A DNA stretch of 64,000 nucleotides from an uncultured Paracoccaceae bacterium (GTDB taxonomy: Bacteria; Pseudomonadota; Alphaproteobacteria; Rhodobacterales; Rhodobacteraceae). The notes below the pieces were generated by a model that worked only from the letters and a program-made list of their open reading frames with translations, did no database searches and had not been told where the DNA came from. Where the stretch lies: the NCBI GenBank assembly GCA_947498645.1, contig CANMKS010000001.1, forward strand, positions 2,456,032 through 2,520,031. The letters run 5' to 3'. This document shows, one piece after another, positions 46,549 through 54,020 of the stretch (the stretch's first letter is position 1; the number at the start of each line of letters is the position of its first letter). Made by a program: the position numbers and the translations under genes.

Positions 46549-46821
46549 TCAGACCTTCGTATCGTCGATTATGAAAAATCGTTTGATGCCTGAACTTTCT
46601 AATTGGGTACGAGCTTGCCGGTCTTTTGATAAAACGTAGTAGCTTGTGATGAAGATCGGCGCCGTCACTCTGAATATCAGCATGAATGCAAAGAAAAATA
46701 GTCCCGTGTTGTTAAGGAACATCTTTATTTCTTTAGGGTTGGGCAAGCTAGACAAACCAAAGAAAATCAGAGGCACAGTAATGGCCAAGACACCGTTGAT
46801 GAGAACTCTTTTCGATGTCAC
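46549..46821 (-). CDS. Small membrane protein, low-GC, hypothetical
   Basis: A possible 90-residue protein with two hydrophobic segments (about residues 8-25 and 40-62) and a basic, then acidic C-terminal tail. It would begin with GTG at 46821. The DNA is AT-rich compared with its neighbours and no family is recognised. The alternation of hydrophobic helices and charged ends looks like a real membrane protein, but there is no clear ribosome site, so coding status is uncertain. The flanking 190 bases up to 46355 are empty. Confidence 0.42.
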   Translation of the reverse strand: MTSKRVLINGVLAITVPLIFFGLSSLPNPKEIKMFLNNTGLFFFAFMLIFRVTAPIFITSYYVLSKDRQARTQLESSGIKRFFIIDDTKV

Positions 46822-46950
46822 CGCGCCAAAGCCTCATTTGCCAACTGTAACACCTGTATAGTGAGTAAATGGAGCTTCAGGCAAACTTAAGTGCTTAGCA
46901 TTGGAATTGTTAGGGTCCGCTTCGTTCCAAAGGCGACCGTATAATCCACC

Positions 46951-47280
46951 CTAAGGATCAACCTCAACCACCCCGATCTGATTCAAGAACCGTTCCAGCT
47001 CAGACCGGTTTTCATCAAAGCTATTGGCTTTGATCTTGTCAAACCGCTTGCGCAATGCCTTCTTTTCTTCGCCCTTGCAGTCGTTCCACGGGCGGCCTTG
47101 CAGCGCCATATGCAGCACGTAGTAGCCGATGAAATGGGGTTTTGATCCGCCCTCAAGCAATCTGGCATAGGCCGCGTCGGCACCCATCGCGCGCAGCTCT
47201 TCTGCGGTGGTGATGCCCACGGATTGCAGTGACGCTTCAAACGCCGGGCCGATGTTTTTGATTGAGGTAAGCGCTGCCAT
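46951..47280 (-). CDS. TfoX C-terminal domain protein
   Basis: A 109-residue protein made only of the C-terminal domain of TfoX/Sxy: LTSIKNIGPAFEASLQSVGI with a helix-hairpin-helix-like start, EELRAMGADAAYARLL and HFIGYYVLHMALQGRPWND. In gammaproteobacteria full TfoX activates competence genes; the lone C-terminal domain is common in alphaproteobacteria without a known role. The extra C-terminal ~25 residues are charged. Confidence 0.85.
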   Translation of the reverse strand: MAALTSIKNIGPAFEASLQSVGITTAEELRAMGADAAYARLLEGGSKPHFIGYYVLHMALQGRPWNDCKGEEKKALRKRFDKIKANSFDENRSELERFLNQIGVVEVDP

Positions 47281-47385
47281 GTCCCGATGATACCGGGTCA
47301 GAGAAAAAAGGCCAGTGAGGTCGGGGTCGGATCGGGGAGGGCGATCCTGCTGGCAGAGACCTCACCAGCCTGAAGGCGTTTCGTG

Positions 47386-47505
47386 TCAGATGCTCGCGTA
47401 GTCTGTATAAACGGGCGCCTGAGGTTTGCCCTGCAACCGGGACGCCGGCGGTGTTGGTCGTGGCGCCGGGGCGGGCTGAGGTTCAATCGGTTTTGCAGTG
47501 GCCAT
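47386..47505 (-). CDS. Putative 39-residue Pro/Ala-rich small protein
   Basis: A short frame starting ATG at 47505, with a strong AAAGGA ribosome site eight bases upstream, and ending at TGA 47386. The product begins MATAKPIEPQPAPAPRPTPP and ends PVYTDYASI. It has no hydrophobic segment. The ribosome site and the neat Pro-rich composition favour a real small gene. It lies between the DEAD-box helicase and the TfoX-domain gene on the same strand. Function is unknown. Confidence 0.45.
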   Translation of the reverse strand: MATAKPIEPQPAPAPRPTPPASRLQGKPQAPVYTDYASI

Positions 47506-47624
47506 TTTCTGGTCCTTTCGCATACGCGTGGGGTTATCTTACGAAGATTATCCCCAATCTGACGAGTATGCTGTGCCACCAACACGGTTGTGACGTGACA
47601 AAAATGTGACCATTGCCCTTGTTT

Positions 47625-49703
47625 CTATGGTTTACCGCGCCGTGGTGCCGCGTTCCCGCCTTTGCCTAAACCCTTGCGTGGCTTGGGTTTTCCGCCCGGA
47701 GGTGTGAACCGTTTAGAGGTGTCTGTGGCACGACCGGCGGGTTTTCCGCCCGGCTTTCCTGCTCCCGGTTTGCGGGGCTTTGTGTCAGAACTGAAACCTG
47801 ATTTGCCTTTATGTGGCGGTTTCTTTCCGTCTGATTTGCCTTTGTAAGGGGGCTTTTTGCGTTTTTCGGTCAGGGCCTCGCCATGGTCGCGGCGCTCTGG
47901 CTTGTGGCGTGGTTTGCGCGCCTTATGGTCATCTGCGGCGCCGGGGATCGGCTGAATCGCGGCGATGTCATCCTGCTGCGATGGCGGCGGCGGAGATTGA
48001 TCGCGCGGGGCATGCCGTTTGGGTTTGTTATCGCGCTGTGGCTTGCTGCCATGGTCACGCTGGGGGCGGTCATCATAGTCGCGCTTGGTCTTGCGCGGGC
48101 CACGCTCGCCCAGCTGTGGCGCACCGTCAAGCGCGGTGAGCGTTGCCTGATTTTCCAACCGCATGTCAGCACCGACAGACCGCAGGAAACCGGCCACGGC
48201 AGGTTCCGAAATTTCGATAAAGGTCTCGTTGGGCTGAATGCGGATCGCGCCGATTTCGTTCTTGGTGATATCACCTGCCTTGCAGATCATCGGCAGCAGC
48301 CAGCGCGCCTCGGCCTTGCCTTCGCGGCCCACATCGACGCTGAACCATTTGGAGGGGCCAAAGGATTTGGCTTCGCGTGGTTTGCGTTCCTTGGCGGCGG
48401 GGCCGTCTTTGTACTCGGAAATGAATTCAGGTGCCGATTGCTTGCCCGCATAGAGGCGCAGATAGGCGGCGGCGATTTTTTCAGGGGCGTGCTGTTCCAG
48501 CAAACGCGCGGCGAAGGCCTGTTCGTCTTCGGTGAAATCCTCGGACCAGACCGCATCGGTCAGCAGACGCTCTTCGTCTTTTGCGGTGACTTCTTCGGCG
48601 GTGGGCGGCACCGACCATTCCGCAGTCAATTTGCCCCATTTGAGCAGGTTTTCACCGCGCCGTTTCATCTTGGCAGGCACGATCATGGCAGAAATGCCCT
48701 TGCGCCCGGCGCGTCCTGTGCGCCCAGAGCGGTGGAGCAGGGTTTCGGCATTGGTTGGCAGTTCGGCGTGGATCACCAGTTCCAAGTTTGGCAGGTCGAT
48801 CCCCCGCGCGGCCACATCGGTGGCCACACAAACCTTGGCCCGCCCATCACGCATGGCTTGCAGCGCGTTGGAGCGTTCGGCCTGGCTGAGCTCACCCGAC
48901 AGTGCCACAACAGCAAAGCCGCGATTGGACAGCCGTGTCGTCAGCCGTGTCACCATCGCGCGGGTGTTGGTGAATACGATGGCGTTGGGCGCATCGTAGT
49001 ACCGCAGCACGTTGATGATGGCCGCGTCGATGTCGTGGTTGGCCACGGACAGCGCGCGGTATTCGATATCGCTGTGCTGCTTTTCCTTGGTGGTTGTGGC
49101 GATGCGCACGGCGTCGCGCTGGTAGGATTTTGCAAGTGTCGCGATCATCGGCGGCACAGTGGCCGAGAACATCAGGGTGCGGCGTGTCTCGGGCGCTTCG
49201 CCAAGGATGAATTCAAGGTCTTCGCGAAAACCCAGATCAAGCATCTCGTCCGCTTCGTCCAGCACCACCGCCTTGATTTCTGACAGGTCAATTGTGTTGC
49301 GCATGATGTGATCGCGCAGGCGGCCCGGTGTGGCCACAACGATATGCGCGCCGCGTTCCAGACTGCGGCGTTCATCGCGGAAATCCATGCCGCCCACACA
49401 AGAGGCAAGGGTCGCGCCGGCACCGGCATAAAGCCACTGCAACTCGCGTTTCACTTGCAAGGCCAATTCGCGGGTTGGTGCGATAATCAGGGCCAGCGGC
49501 GCGCCGGCTGGGCCAAACTGGCCGTCCTCGCCAAGGATTGTGGGGCCGATGGCAAGTCCAAAGCCAACGGTTTTGCCTGATCCGGTCTGCGCGGACACCA
49601 GAAGGTCCTGACCGACAAGCGCCTCATCCGTGACCGCCTCTTGCACAGGTGTCAGGTCGGTATAGCCTTGTTTGGCAAGGGCATCGGCGAGGGTCGTGAT
49701 CAT
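47625..49703 (-). CDS. DEAD-box RNA helicase with DbpA-type RNA-binding domain
   Basis: A 692-residue ATP-dependent RNA helicase. Motifs in order: Q-motif region YTDLTPVQEAV, Walker A AQTGSGKT near residue 42, PTRELA, DEAD (VLDEADEMLDLG), SAT (LMFSATVPP), and the C-terminal helicase motifs ATDVAARGID and HRSGRTGRAG. Residues ~445-525 look like the DbpA RNA-recognition domain that targets rRNA. A long basic low-complexity tail follows, with an 11-residue near-duplicate (KKPPYKGKSDG / KKPPHKGKSGF). A role in ribosome assembly or cold adaptation is likely. Confidence 0.93.
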   Translation of the reverse strand: MITTLADALAKQGYTDLTPVQEAVTDEALVGQDLLVSAQTGSGKTVGFGLAIGPTILGEDGQFGPAGAPLALIIAPTRELALQVKRELQWLYAGAGATLASCVGGMDFRDERRSLERGAHIVVATPGRLRDHIMRNTIDLSEIKAVVLDEADEMLDLGFREDLEFILGEAPETRRTLMFSATVPPMIATLAKSYQRDAVRIATTTKEKQHSDIEYRALSVANHDIDAAIINVLRYYDAPNAIVFTNTRAMVTRLTTRLSNRGFAVVALSGELSQAERSNALQAMRDGRAKVCVATDVAARGIDLPNLELVIHAELPTNAETLLHRSGRTGRAGRKGISAMIVPAKMKRRGENLLKWGKLTAEWSVPPTAEEVTAKDEERLLTDAVWSEDFTEDEQAFAARLLEQHAPEKIAAAYLRLYAGKQSAPEFISEYKDGPAAKERKPREAKSFGPSKWFSVDVGREGKAEARWLLPMICKAGDITKNEIGAIRIQPNETFIEISEPAVAGFLRSVGADMRLENQATLTALDGAPQLGERGPRKTKRDYDDRPQRDHGSKPQRDNKPKRHAPRDQSPPPPSQQDDIAAIQPIPGAADDHKARKPRHKPERRDHGEALTEKRKKPPYKGKSDGKKPPHKGKSGFSSDTKPRKPGAGKPGGKPAGRATDTSKRFTPPGGKPKPRKGLGKGGNAAPRRGKP

Positions 49704-49803
49704 GGTGCGGGCTTTCTGGCGGCGGGTAAGGCCCGCGCACTACGCCGATGGGGCGGGTTTGTATAGGGGGAATAAGTGTTCCGTCTGGTTTGCTGGACCA
49801 ATA

Positions 49804-50175
49804 TCAGTCGTTCTCGCGGGGGTGTTGCCGCAGACCCGCAAAAGGCGGCAGCCAGCTTTCGCGCCGGTCGGTCCAGATCTCATAGGTTGGGGTAAAGTGG
49901 TCCGGGCGGTCGAGCGCGCCAAGATGCAGTTCAACCTCATCCCCGGTTTGGGCAAAGACAGAAGACCCGCAGGTGGGGCAGAAATGGCGGCCTTCATACT
50001 GTTGCGTCGCGCCGGTGACACGAACGTCTGCGGCATCAAAGATTACCGCAGCATAAAACAGCGCGCCGTGATGTTTGCGGCAATCCAGACAATGGCAGAT
50101 GCCGACCCGTTTGGGCGCGCCCGTTGCTGTGAACCGAACCTTGTCGCACAGGCATCCGCCGCAGACGTCTTTCAT
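49804..50175 (-). CDS. GFA-family (Mss4-fold) zinc protein
   Basis: A 123-residue member of the glutathione-dependent formaldehyde-activating enzyme-like family. Zinc ligands are CGGCLCDKVRF near the N-terminus, CHCLDCRKHHGALF in the middle and FCPTCGSSVF further on; LHLGALDRPDHFTP and the IWTDRRESWLP end are typical. Many members do not act on formaldehyde, so the substrate is open. I use the ATG at 50175 because the upstream frame overlaps the HD gene. It is in line with the HD and helicase genes. Confidence 0.88.
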   Translation of the reverse strand: MKDVCGGCLCDKVRFTATGAPKRVGICHCLDCRKHHGALFYAAVIFDAADVRVTGATQQYEGRHFCPTCGSSVFAQTGDEVELHLGALDRPDHFTPTYEIWTDRRESWLPPFAGLRQHPREND

Positions 50176-50183
50176 GGCGTTCT

Positions 50184-50777
50184 CTACTCTTTGGGGGCGG
50201 TTGTGGTCTGCGCAAACCACGCATCTATCCGTGCTTTCAGCGCCGCCCAGATTGCTGGTGCGCCGCGCTCAACCTTGGCCCCGACGCGGGATTGCAGTTG
50301 TGCTGCCGTCACTTCGTATTCAGGCCATGTGCCACCGCCCGTTTCAAGGTTTGACACGACAGGCTGCACCCGGTCGATGGATTTGGCAAAGATCGCATCA
50401 TCCGTTTCAGCCGCTTCGAATTCATCCCAGAGTGCGCGGAATGCCTGCGCTTGATCATCCGGCAGCAGCCCGAAAATACGGGTTGCGGCGGCTTGTTCGA
50501 TAACCTCCATCGCGGCCGGGTCATGATCGCCGTGAATCGGGTTGTCGCCCGCGTCGATTTCGACAAGGTCATGGATCAAAAGCATCTTGATGACCCGGTC
50601 GATATTGATGGGACGGGTGGCGTGTTCGGCCATGACCATGGCATATAGGGCAATATGCCAGCTGTGCTCGCCCGAATTTTCGCGGCGCGTCCCATCGCAA
50701 AGCTTGGTGCCGCGCAGGACTGATTTCAGCTTGTCCGCCTCAGTCAGGAAGGCCAGCTGTGCATCAATCCGGTCCAT
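50184..50777 (-). CDS. HD domain phosphohydrolase
   Basis: A 197-residue HD-domain protein of the YfbR/HDDC2 type, which dephosphorylates deoxynucleoside monophosphates. Ligands are His in GEHSWHIALYAM, the HD pair in LLIHDLVEIDAGD near residues 68-80, and a distal Asp in the KSIDRVQPV segment. The short C-terminal part is helical. It starts six nt after the hypothetical gene upstream. The precise substrate is not determined. Confidence 0.88.
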   Translation of the reverse strand: MDRIDAQLAFLTEADKLKSVLRGTKLCDGTRRENSGEHSWHIALYAMVMAEHATRPINIDRVIKMLLIHDLVEIDAGDNPIHGDHDPAAMEVIEQAAATRIFGLLPDDQAQAFRALWDEFEAAETDDAIFAKSIDRVQPVVSNLETGGGTWPEYEVTAAQLQSRVGAKVERGAPAIWAALKARIDAWFAQTTTAPKE

Positions 50778-50782
50778 GGCGA

Positions 50783-51226
50783 TTACTTTTGGCGTGTGGC
50801 GCGGGACGGGACAATCTGTTGGCCCGCAGATTGATAACCCTTGCTATCTTGATCATCGGCACCATCAGCAGCGGGTTCAACATCCTTGAAAGAGGCGTCC
50901 TCGATCTGGGCGAGGTCTTGCGTTCTGCCGTCGCCGAGGTGAATGGTGCCAGTTTCCACGGTTTCCGGTTCTGCGGTGGCTTCATCCATGTCCGGCGTGT
51001 CGACGACCACCTGTTCAGAGGACCGTTTCCTGAGCAACTCGCGCGCGCGCCGCTCTGCACGGCGGACGCGGATTGCTGTCATATAGGCCTCTTGCAGGGT
51101 CTGGGATGACGCCCCGAGGATTTCGCCGATACTGTCGATAATGGTTTCATCACCGCTGAGCTTTTCATCGGCCAATGCAAGATCGGCCAATTCGCCGGCA
51201 ACCCTCATGACATATTCATCGGCCAT
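50783..51226 (-). CDS. Hypothetical protein, acidic tail
   Basis: A 147-residue soluble protein. The first ~65 residues are helical and resemble a compact domain (ELADLALADEKLSGDETIIDSIGEIL, then an Arg-rich helix ERRARELLRKR). The remainder is acidic and disordered. I do not recognise a family. It lies two nt after the hydrolase stop and six nt before the HD gene, so it is in the same transcript. Confidence 0.72.
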   Translation of the reverse strand: MADEYVMRVAGELADLALADEKLSGDETIIDSIGEILGASSQTLQEAYMTAIRVRRAERRARELLRKRSSEQVVVDTPDMDEATAEPETVETGTIHLGDGRTQDLAQIEDASFKDVEPAADGADDQDSKGYQSAGQQIVPSRATRQK

Positions 51227-51228
51227 GG

Positions 51229-51882
51229 TTAGCGCGTGGTCTCTGTCAGGCGGCGGCGCACGTAGGTGCGCACGGTGTCAATCATCGGGTCCATATGCGG
51301 GTCTTCGAAGAAATGCCCGGCGCCATCCATTTCATCATGGGTGATGGTGATGCCCTTCTGCTCGTGCAGTTTGTTCACCAGGTTAACGGTGTCCGCAGGG
51401 GGGGCAACACGGTCGTTTGATCCGTTGATGATCAGACCCGAAGATGGGCAGGGGGCAAGGAAGCTGAAGTCGTACATGTTGGCCGGAGGCGACACGGAAA
51501 TAAAACCTGTAATCTCTGGTCGGCGCATCAGAAGCTGCATGCCGATCCATGCCCCGAACGAGAAACCAGCAACCCAGCAGTGTTTGGCGTTGTTGTTCAT
51601 CGATTGCAGGTAGTCGAGGGCCGAGGCCGCATCCGACAGTTCACCCACACCTTGATCATATTCTCCCTGAGAGCGTCCAACACCACGGAAGTTGAACCGC
51701 AGCACAGTGAAGCCCATGTTGTAGAACGCATAGTGCAGGTTATAGACCACGCGGTTGTTCATCGTCCCGCCAAACTGCGGGTGCGGATGCAGCACGATGG
51801 CAATCGGCGCGTCGCGGTCTTTTTGTGGGTGATAGCGCCCTTCAAGGCGTCCTTCTGGGCCGGGGAAGATGACTTCGGGCAT
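51229..51882 (-). CDS. Alpha/beta hydrolase conserved upstream of iscR
   Basis: A 217-residue dienelactone-hydrolase-like protein. The oxyanion segment HPHPQFGGTMNN, the nucleophile elbow AGFSFGAWIG, the Asp in NGSNDRVAPP and the His in GAGHFFEDP are present. Close relatives lie divergent from iscR in other Rhodobacteraceae. I use the ATG at 51882 (MPEVIFPGPEGRLEG). The ICE-like palindrome at 51941-51957 lies 59 bases upstream and may influence this gene as well as iscR. Confidence 0.88.
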   Translation of the reverse strand: MPEVIFPGPEGRLEGRYHPQKDRDAPIAIVLHPHPQFGGTMNNRVVYNLHYAFYNMGFTVLRFNFRGVGRSQGEYDQGVGELSDAASALDYLQSMNNNAKHCWVAGFSFGAWIGMQLLMRRPEITGFISVSPPANMYDFSFLAPCPSSGLIINGSNDRVAPPADTVNLVNKLHEQKGITITHDEMDGAGHFFEDPHMDPMIDTVRTYVRRRLTETTR

Positions 51883-51919
51883 ACTTGGTCCGTCGCTCCT
51901 TTGCGCGTCCGAGGCATTC

Positions 51920-51948
51920 TTGACGAAAATGCTCGGACACTTTAGAAA
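51920..51948 (+). promoter_or_regulatory. Predicted promoter of the iscR-suf operon
   Basis: TTGACG (-35) is separated by 17 nt from TAGAAA (-10). The -10 lies within the ICE-like palindrome. The predicted start site is about 110 nt upstream of iscR. The match was scored by eye. Confidence 0.5.
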
Positions 51949-51957
51949 GATTCTAAA
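51941..51957. promoter_or_regulatory. Irr/ICE-like iron-control palindrome
   Basis: TTTAGAA-AGA-TTCTAAA is a perfect 7-bp inverted repeat with a 3-base centre. It matches the form of the iron control element bound by Irr in Rhizobiales and Rhodobacterales. It overlaps the predicted -10 of the iscR-suf promoter, so binding would repress when iron/haem is scarce. Confidence 0.78.
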
Positions 51958-52069
51958 TTGGGCCGCGCAATCTCGCGTGGTCACGGTGAAGTAATGACGC
52001 AAGGCTGCGCCGTCAATGAAATAGCGCCAGAGGCGCGCCGAGATTTTGCCTGCCGTCGGGGGATGATGC

Positions 52070-52531
52070 ATGAAATTAAGCACCAAGGGCCGCTATGCGA
52101 TGGTCGCTCTGGCTGATCTTGCGTTGCAGGAAGACGCCGCACTGGTCAATTTGACAGAGATTTCCAAACGCCAGGATATCTCGCTGGCGTATCTGGAGCA
52201 GTTGTTTGTGAAACTGCGCCGCGCGGGTCTGGTGGATTCGGTGCGCGGCCCCGGCGGTGGCTACCGTCTGGCGCGCCCGTCGTCTGACATTCGGGTGGTC
52301 GAGATTTTGGGCGCGGTGGATGAAACCGTGTCGGCCATGCACAAAGGGGCAGGGGCATCCGGTGCGGCATCCGGGTCGCGCGCGCAATCCATGACCAACC
52401 GGTTATGGGAAGGGCTGAGCGCCCATGTCTATGTGTTCCTGCATCAGGCGCGCCTGTCTGATGTGGTGAGCAATGAACTGGCCCCATGTCCGGCGGTGCC
52501 TGCCCTGTTTGAAGTGGTGGATGACGCGTGA
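52070..52531 (+). CDS. iscR: Rrf2-family regulator IscR, single-cysteine type
   Basis: A 153-residue regulator with the Rrf2 winged helix (MKLSTKGRYAMVALADLAL, ISLAYLEQLFVKLRRAGLV, RGPGGGYRLARP). In enteric IscR three cysteines near residues 92-104 hold a 2Fe-2S cluster; here that loop is a Gly/Ala/Ser stretch (residues 92-105) without Cys. The only cysteine is Cys140 near the C-terminus. Rhodobacter sphaeroides IscR is known to be a Cys-poor type that still binds an Fe-S cluster. It heads the suf operon and probably represses it. Confidence 0.92.
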   Translation: MKLSTKGRYAMVALADLALQEDAALVNLTEISKRQDISLAYLEQLFVKLRRAGLVDSVRGPGGGYRLARPSSDIRVVEILGAVDETVSAMHKGAGASGAASGSRAQSMTNRLWEGLSAHVYVFLHQARLSDVVSNELAPCPAVPALFEVVDDA

Positions 52532-52977
52532 AGACCGGGAACTTAGACCGGCGTCTGCGGATTCGTGTGGCTGAACCCAGAACGCGCCACGGCTCATGGT
52601 CGGCTGCTCTCACAAATGCCGCTAGGGTTTCAAACCCTATGAGCAGATTTGGGGCTCGGTTCGCAGAGCTGGCCGACAAGGTCGCAATGAACCCAGAGGA
52701 TTGCGTGATTTATGTCGCGCGCCGTGTCGGGGAGGCCAAACAGGCACGTGATCGGGCTCATTGGGTTGGAGGACGCATCTTTAATTGGATGGCCGGTTGC
52801 GACCCTGATCACGTGGTCATTTCCGGGGCGGTGTTGGCCAACGCATTCAGGTGGCTTGGTGAAGGCGTGCCAGACGATTTTCCGAGGGAAGCTGAAATGG
52901 AGCTTAGTCTAGATGTTGCGCTACAGCTTGACCAAGATTTGCGTACCAAAGCTGCCGCTGAGGGAATGCTGCGTTGA
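52528..52977 (+). CDS. Hypothetical protein between iscR and the cysteine desulfurase gene
   Basis: A 149-residue protein of unknown family. The GTG start overlaps the iscR stop (GTGA) and its TGA overlaps the desulfurase ATG (TGATG), so it is built into the translational chain. An internal ATG at 52639 would give a 112-residue version that begins MSRFGARFAELADKV. It is soluble, with two cysteines (near residues 59 and 91) and no known motif. A role in regulation or sulfur transfer is only inference from location. Confidence 0.6.
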   Translation: MKTGNLDRRLRIRVAEPRTRHGSWSAALTNAARVSNPMSRFGARFAELADKVAMNPEDCVIYVARRVGEAKQARDRAHWVGGRIFNWMAGCDPDHVVISGAVLANAFRWLGEGVPDDFPREAEMELSLDVALQLDQDLRTKAAAEGMLR

Positions 52978-54008
52978 TGCGAACCTATCTGGATCATAAT
53001 GCGACAACACCGCTCCGGGCCGAGGCGCGCGCGGCGATGCTGAACGCCATGGACGTTGTGGGTAACCCCTCTTCGGTCCATGCCGAAGGGCGTGCGGCCA
53101 AAGGCATTGTTGAAACCGCACGGGCGCAGGTGGCCGAGGCTGTTGGTGCGTTGAATGCTGACGTGGTGTTTACATCCGGTGCCACTGAGGCGGCGGCGCT
53201 GGCGCTTTCTGGGCGCGGGCTGCATGCCGCACCGACAGAGCATGACGCCGTGCATGCCTGGGTGACTGCGGATTTGCCGGTTGTCGATGGGGCGGTGCAG
53301 GTTGTTGATCCGGCAGTATCGACCGTGCAGCTGGCCAACTCTGAAACGGGTATCGTGCAGGATTTGCCGCAGGGTTTGGCAGTCAGTGACATCACGCAAG
53401 GATTTGGCAAATTGCCATTTGCGTTTTCATGGGCCGGGGTTGGGATGGTGTTTCTGTCGGCGCATAAATTTGGCGGCCCCAAAGGGGTTGGCGCGCTTAT
53501 CTTTCCGCAAGGCACTGAAATCGCGGCGCAAATCAAAGGTGGCGGCCAGGAAATGGGCCGTCGGTCGGGCACCGAAAACGTGGTCGCCATCGCCGGAATG
53601 GGCGCTGCAGCAGTGGCCGCGCAAAAAGATTTAGCAGATGGTAAATGGGATCGGGTTGCCAAACTTAGAAATATTCTAGAAAACGCCATTGAGGCCGCCG
53701 AAAAAGATACTATTTTTGTCGGGAAAGAGTTTCAGCGTTTGCCAAACACCAGTTGCTTCGCCTCACCGGGGTGGAAAGGTGAGACGCAGGTCATGGCGAT
53801 GGATCTGGCGGGGTTTGCGATTTCGGCAGGGTCTGCCTGTTCCAGTGGCAAGGTCAAAACCAGCCGGGTTTTGAAGGCGCTGGGGCTGAACGATGAGGTC
53901 GCAGCAAGCGCCGTGCGCGTGTCGCTGGGCGTTGAGACAACAGAAGAAGAGGTCATGCGCTTTGCGCTGGCCTGGAGCGAAAAAAGAGCGCGGCGCAGGG
54001 CCGCTTGA
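52977..54008 (+). CDS. Cysteine desulfurase, short NifS/IscS-like
   Basis: A PLP enzyme of 343 residues that takes sulfur from cysteine for cluster assembly. It has YLDHNATTPL at the N-terminus, the SGATEAA motif, Asp138/Gln141 of the PLP ring contact, the PLP lysine Lys164 in SAHKFGGPKG and the persulfide Cys288 in SAGSACSSGK. It is shorter than typical IscS (about 400 residues), with missing sequence after the GATEA region. It is separate from SufS at 59.4 kb. The ATG at 52977 overlaps the preceding stop; a TTG lies directly before. Confidence 0.92.
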   Translation: MRTYLDHNATTPLRAEARAAMLNAMDVVGNPSSVHAEGRAAKGIVETARAQVAEAVGALNADVVFTSGATEAAALALSGRGLHAAPTEHDAVHAWVTADLPVVDGAVQVVDPAVSTVQLANSETGIVQDLPQGLAVSDITQGFGKLPFAFSWAGVGMVFLSAHKFGGPKGVGALIFPQGTEIAAQIKGGGQEMGRRSGTENVVAIAGMGAAAVAAQKDLADGKWDRVAKLRNILENAIEAAEKDTIFVGKEFQRLPNTSCFASPGWKGETQVMAMDLAGFAISAGSACSSGKVKTSRVLKALGLNDEVAASAVRVSLGVETTEEEVMRFALAWSEKRARRRAA

Positions 54009-54020
54009 GAGGAACAGGAT

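Noticed and set aside
47814..47900. Tandem nucleotide repeat in the helicase tail as a possible CRISPR or mobile repeat
   Set aside because: It is an in-frame duplication of a basic low-complexity protein segment, with no spacer structure.
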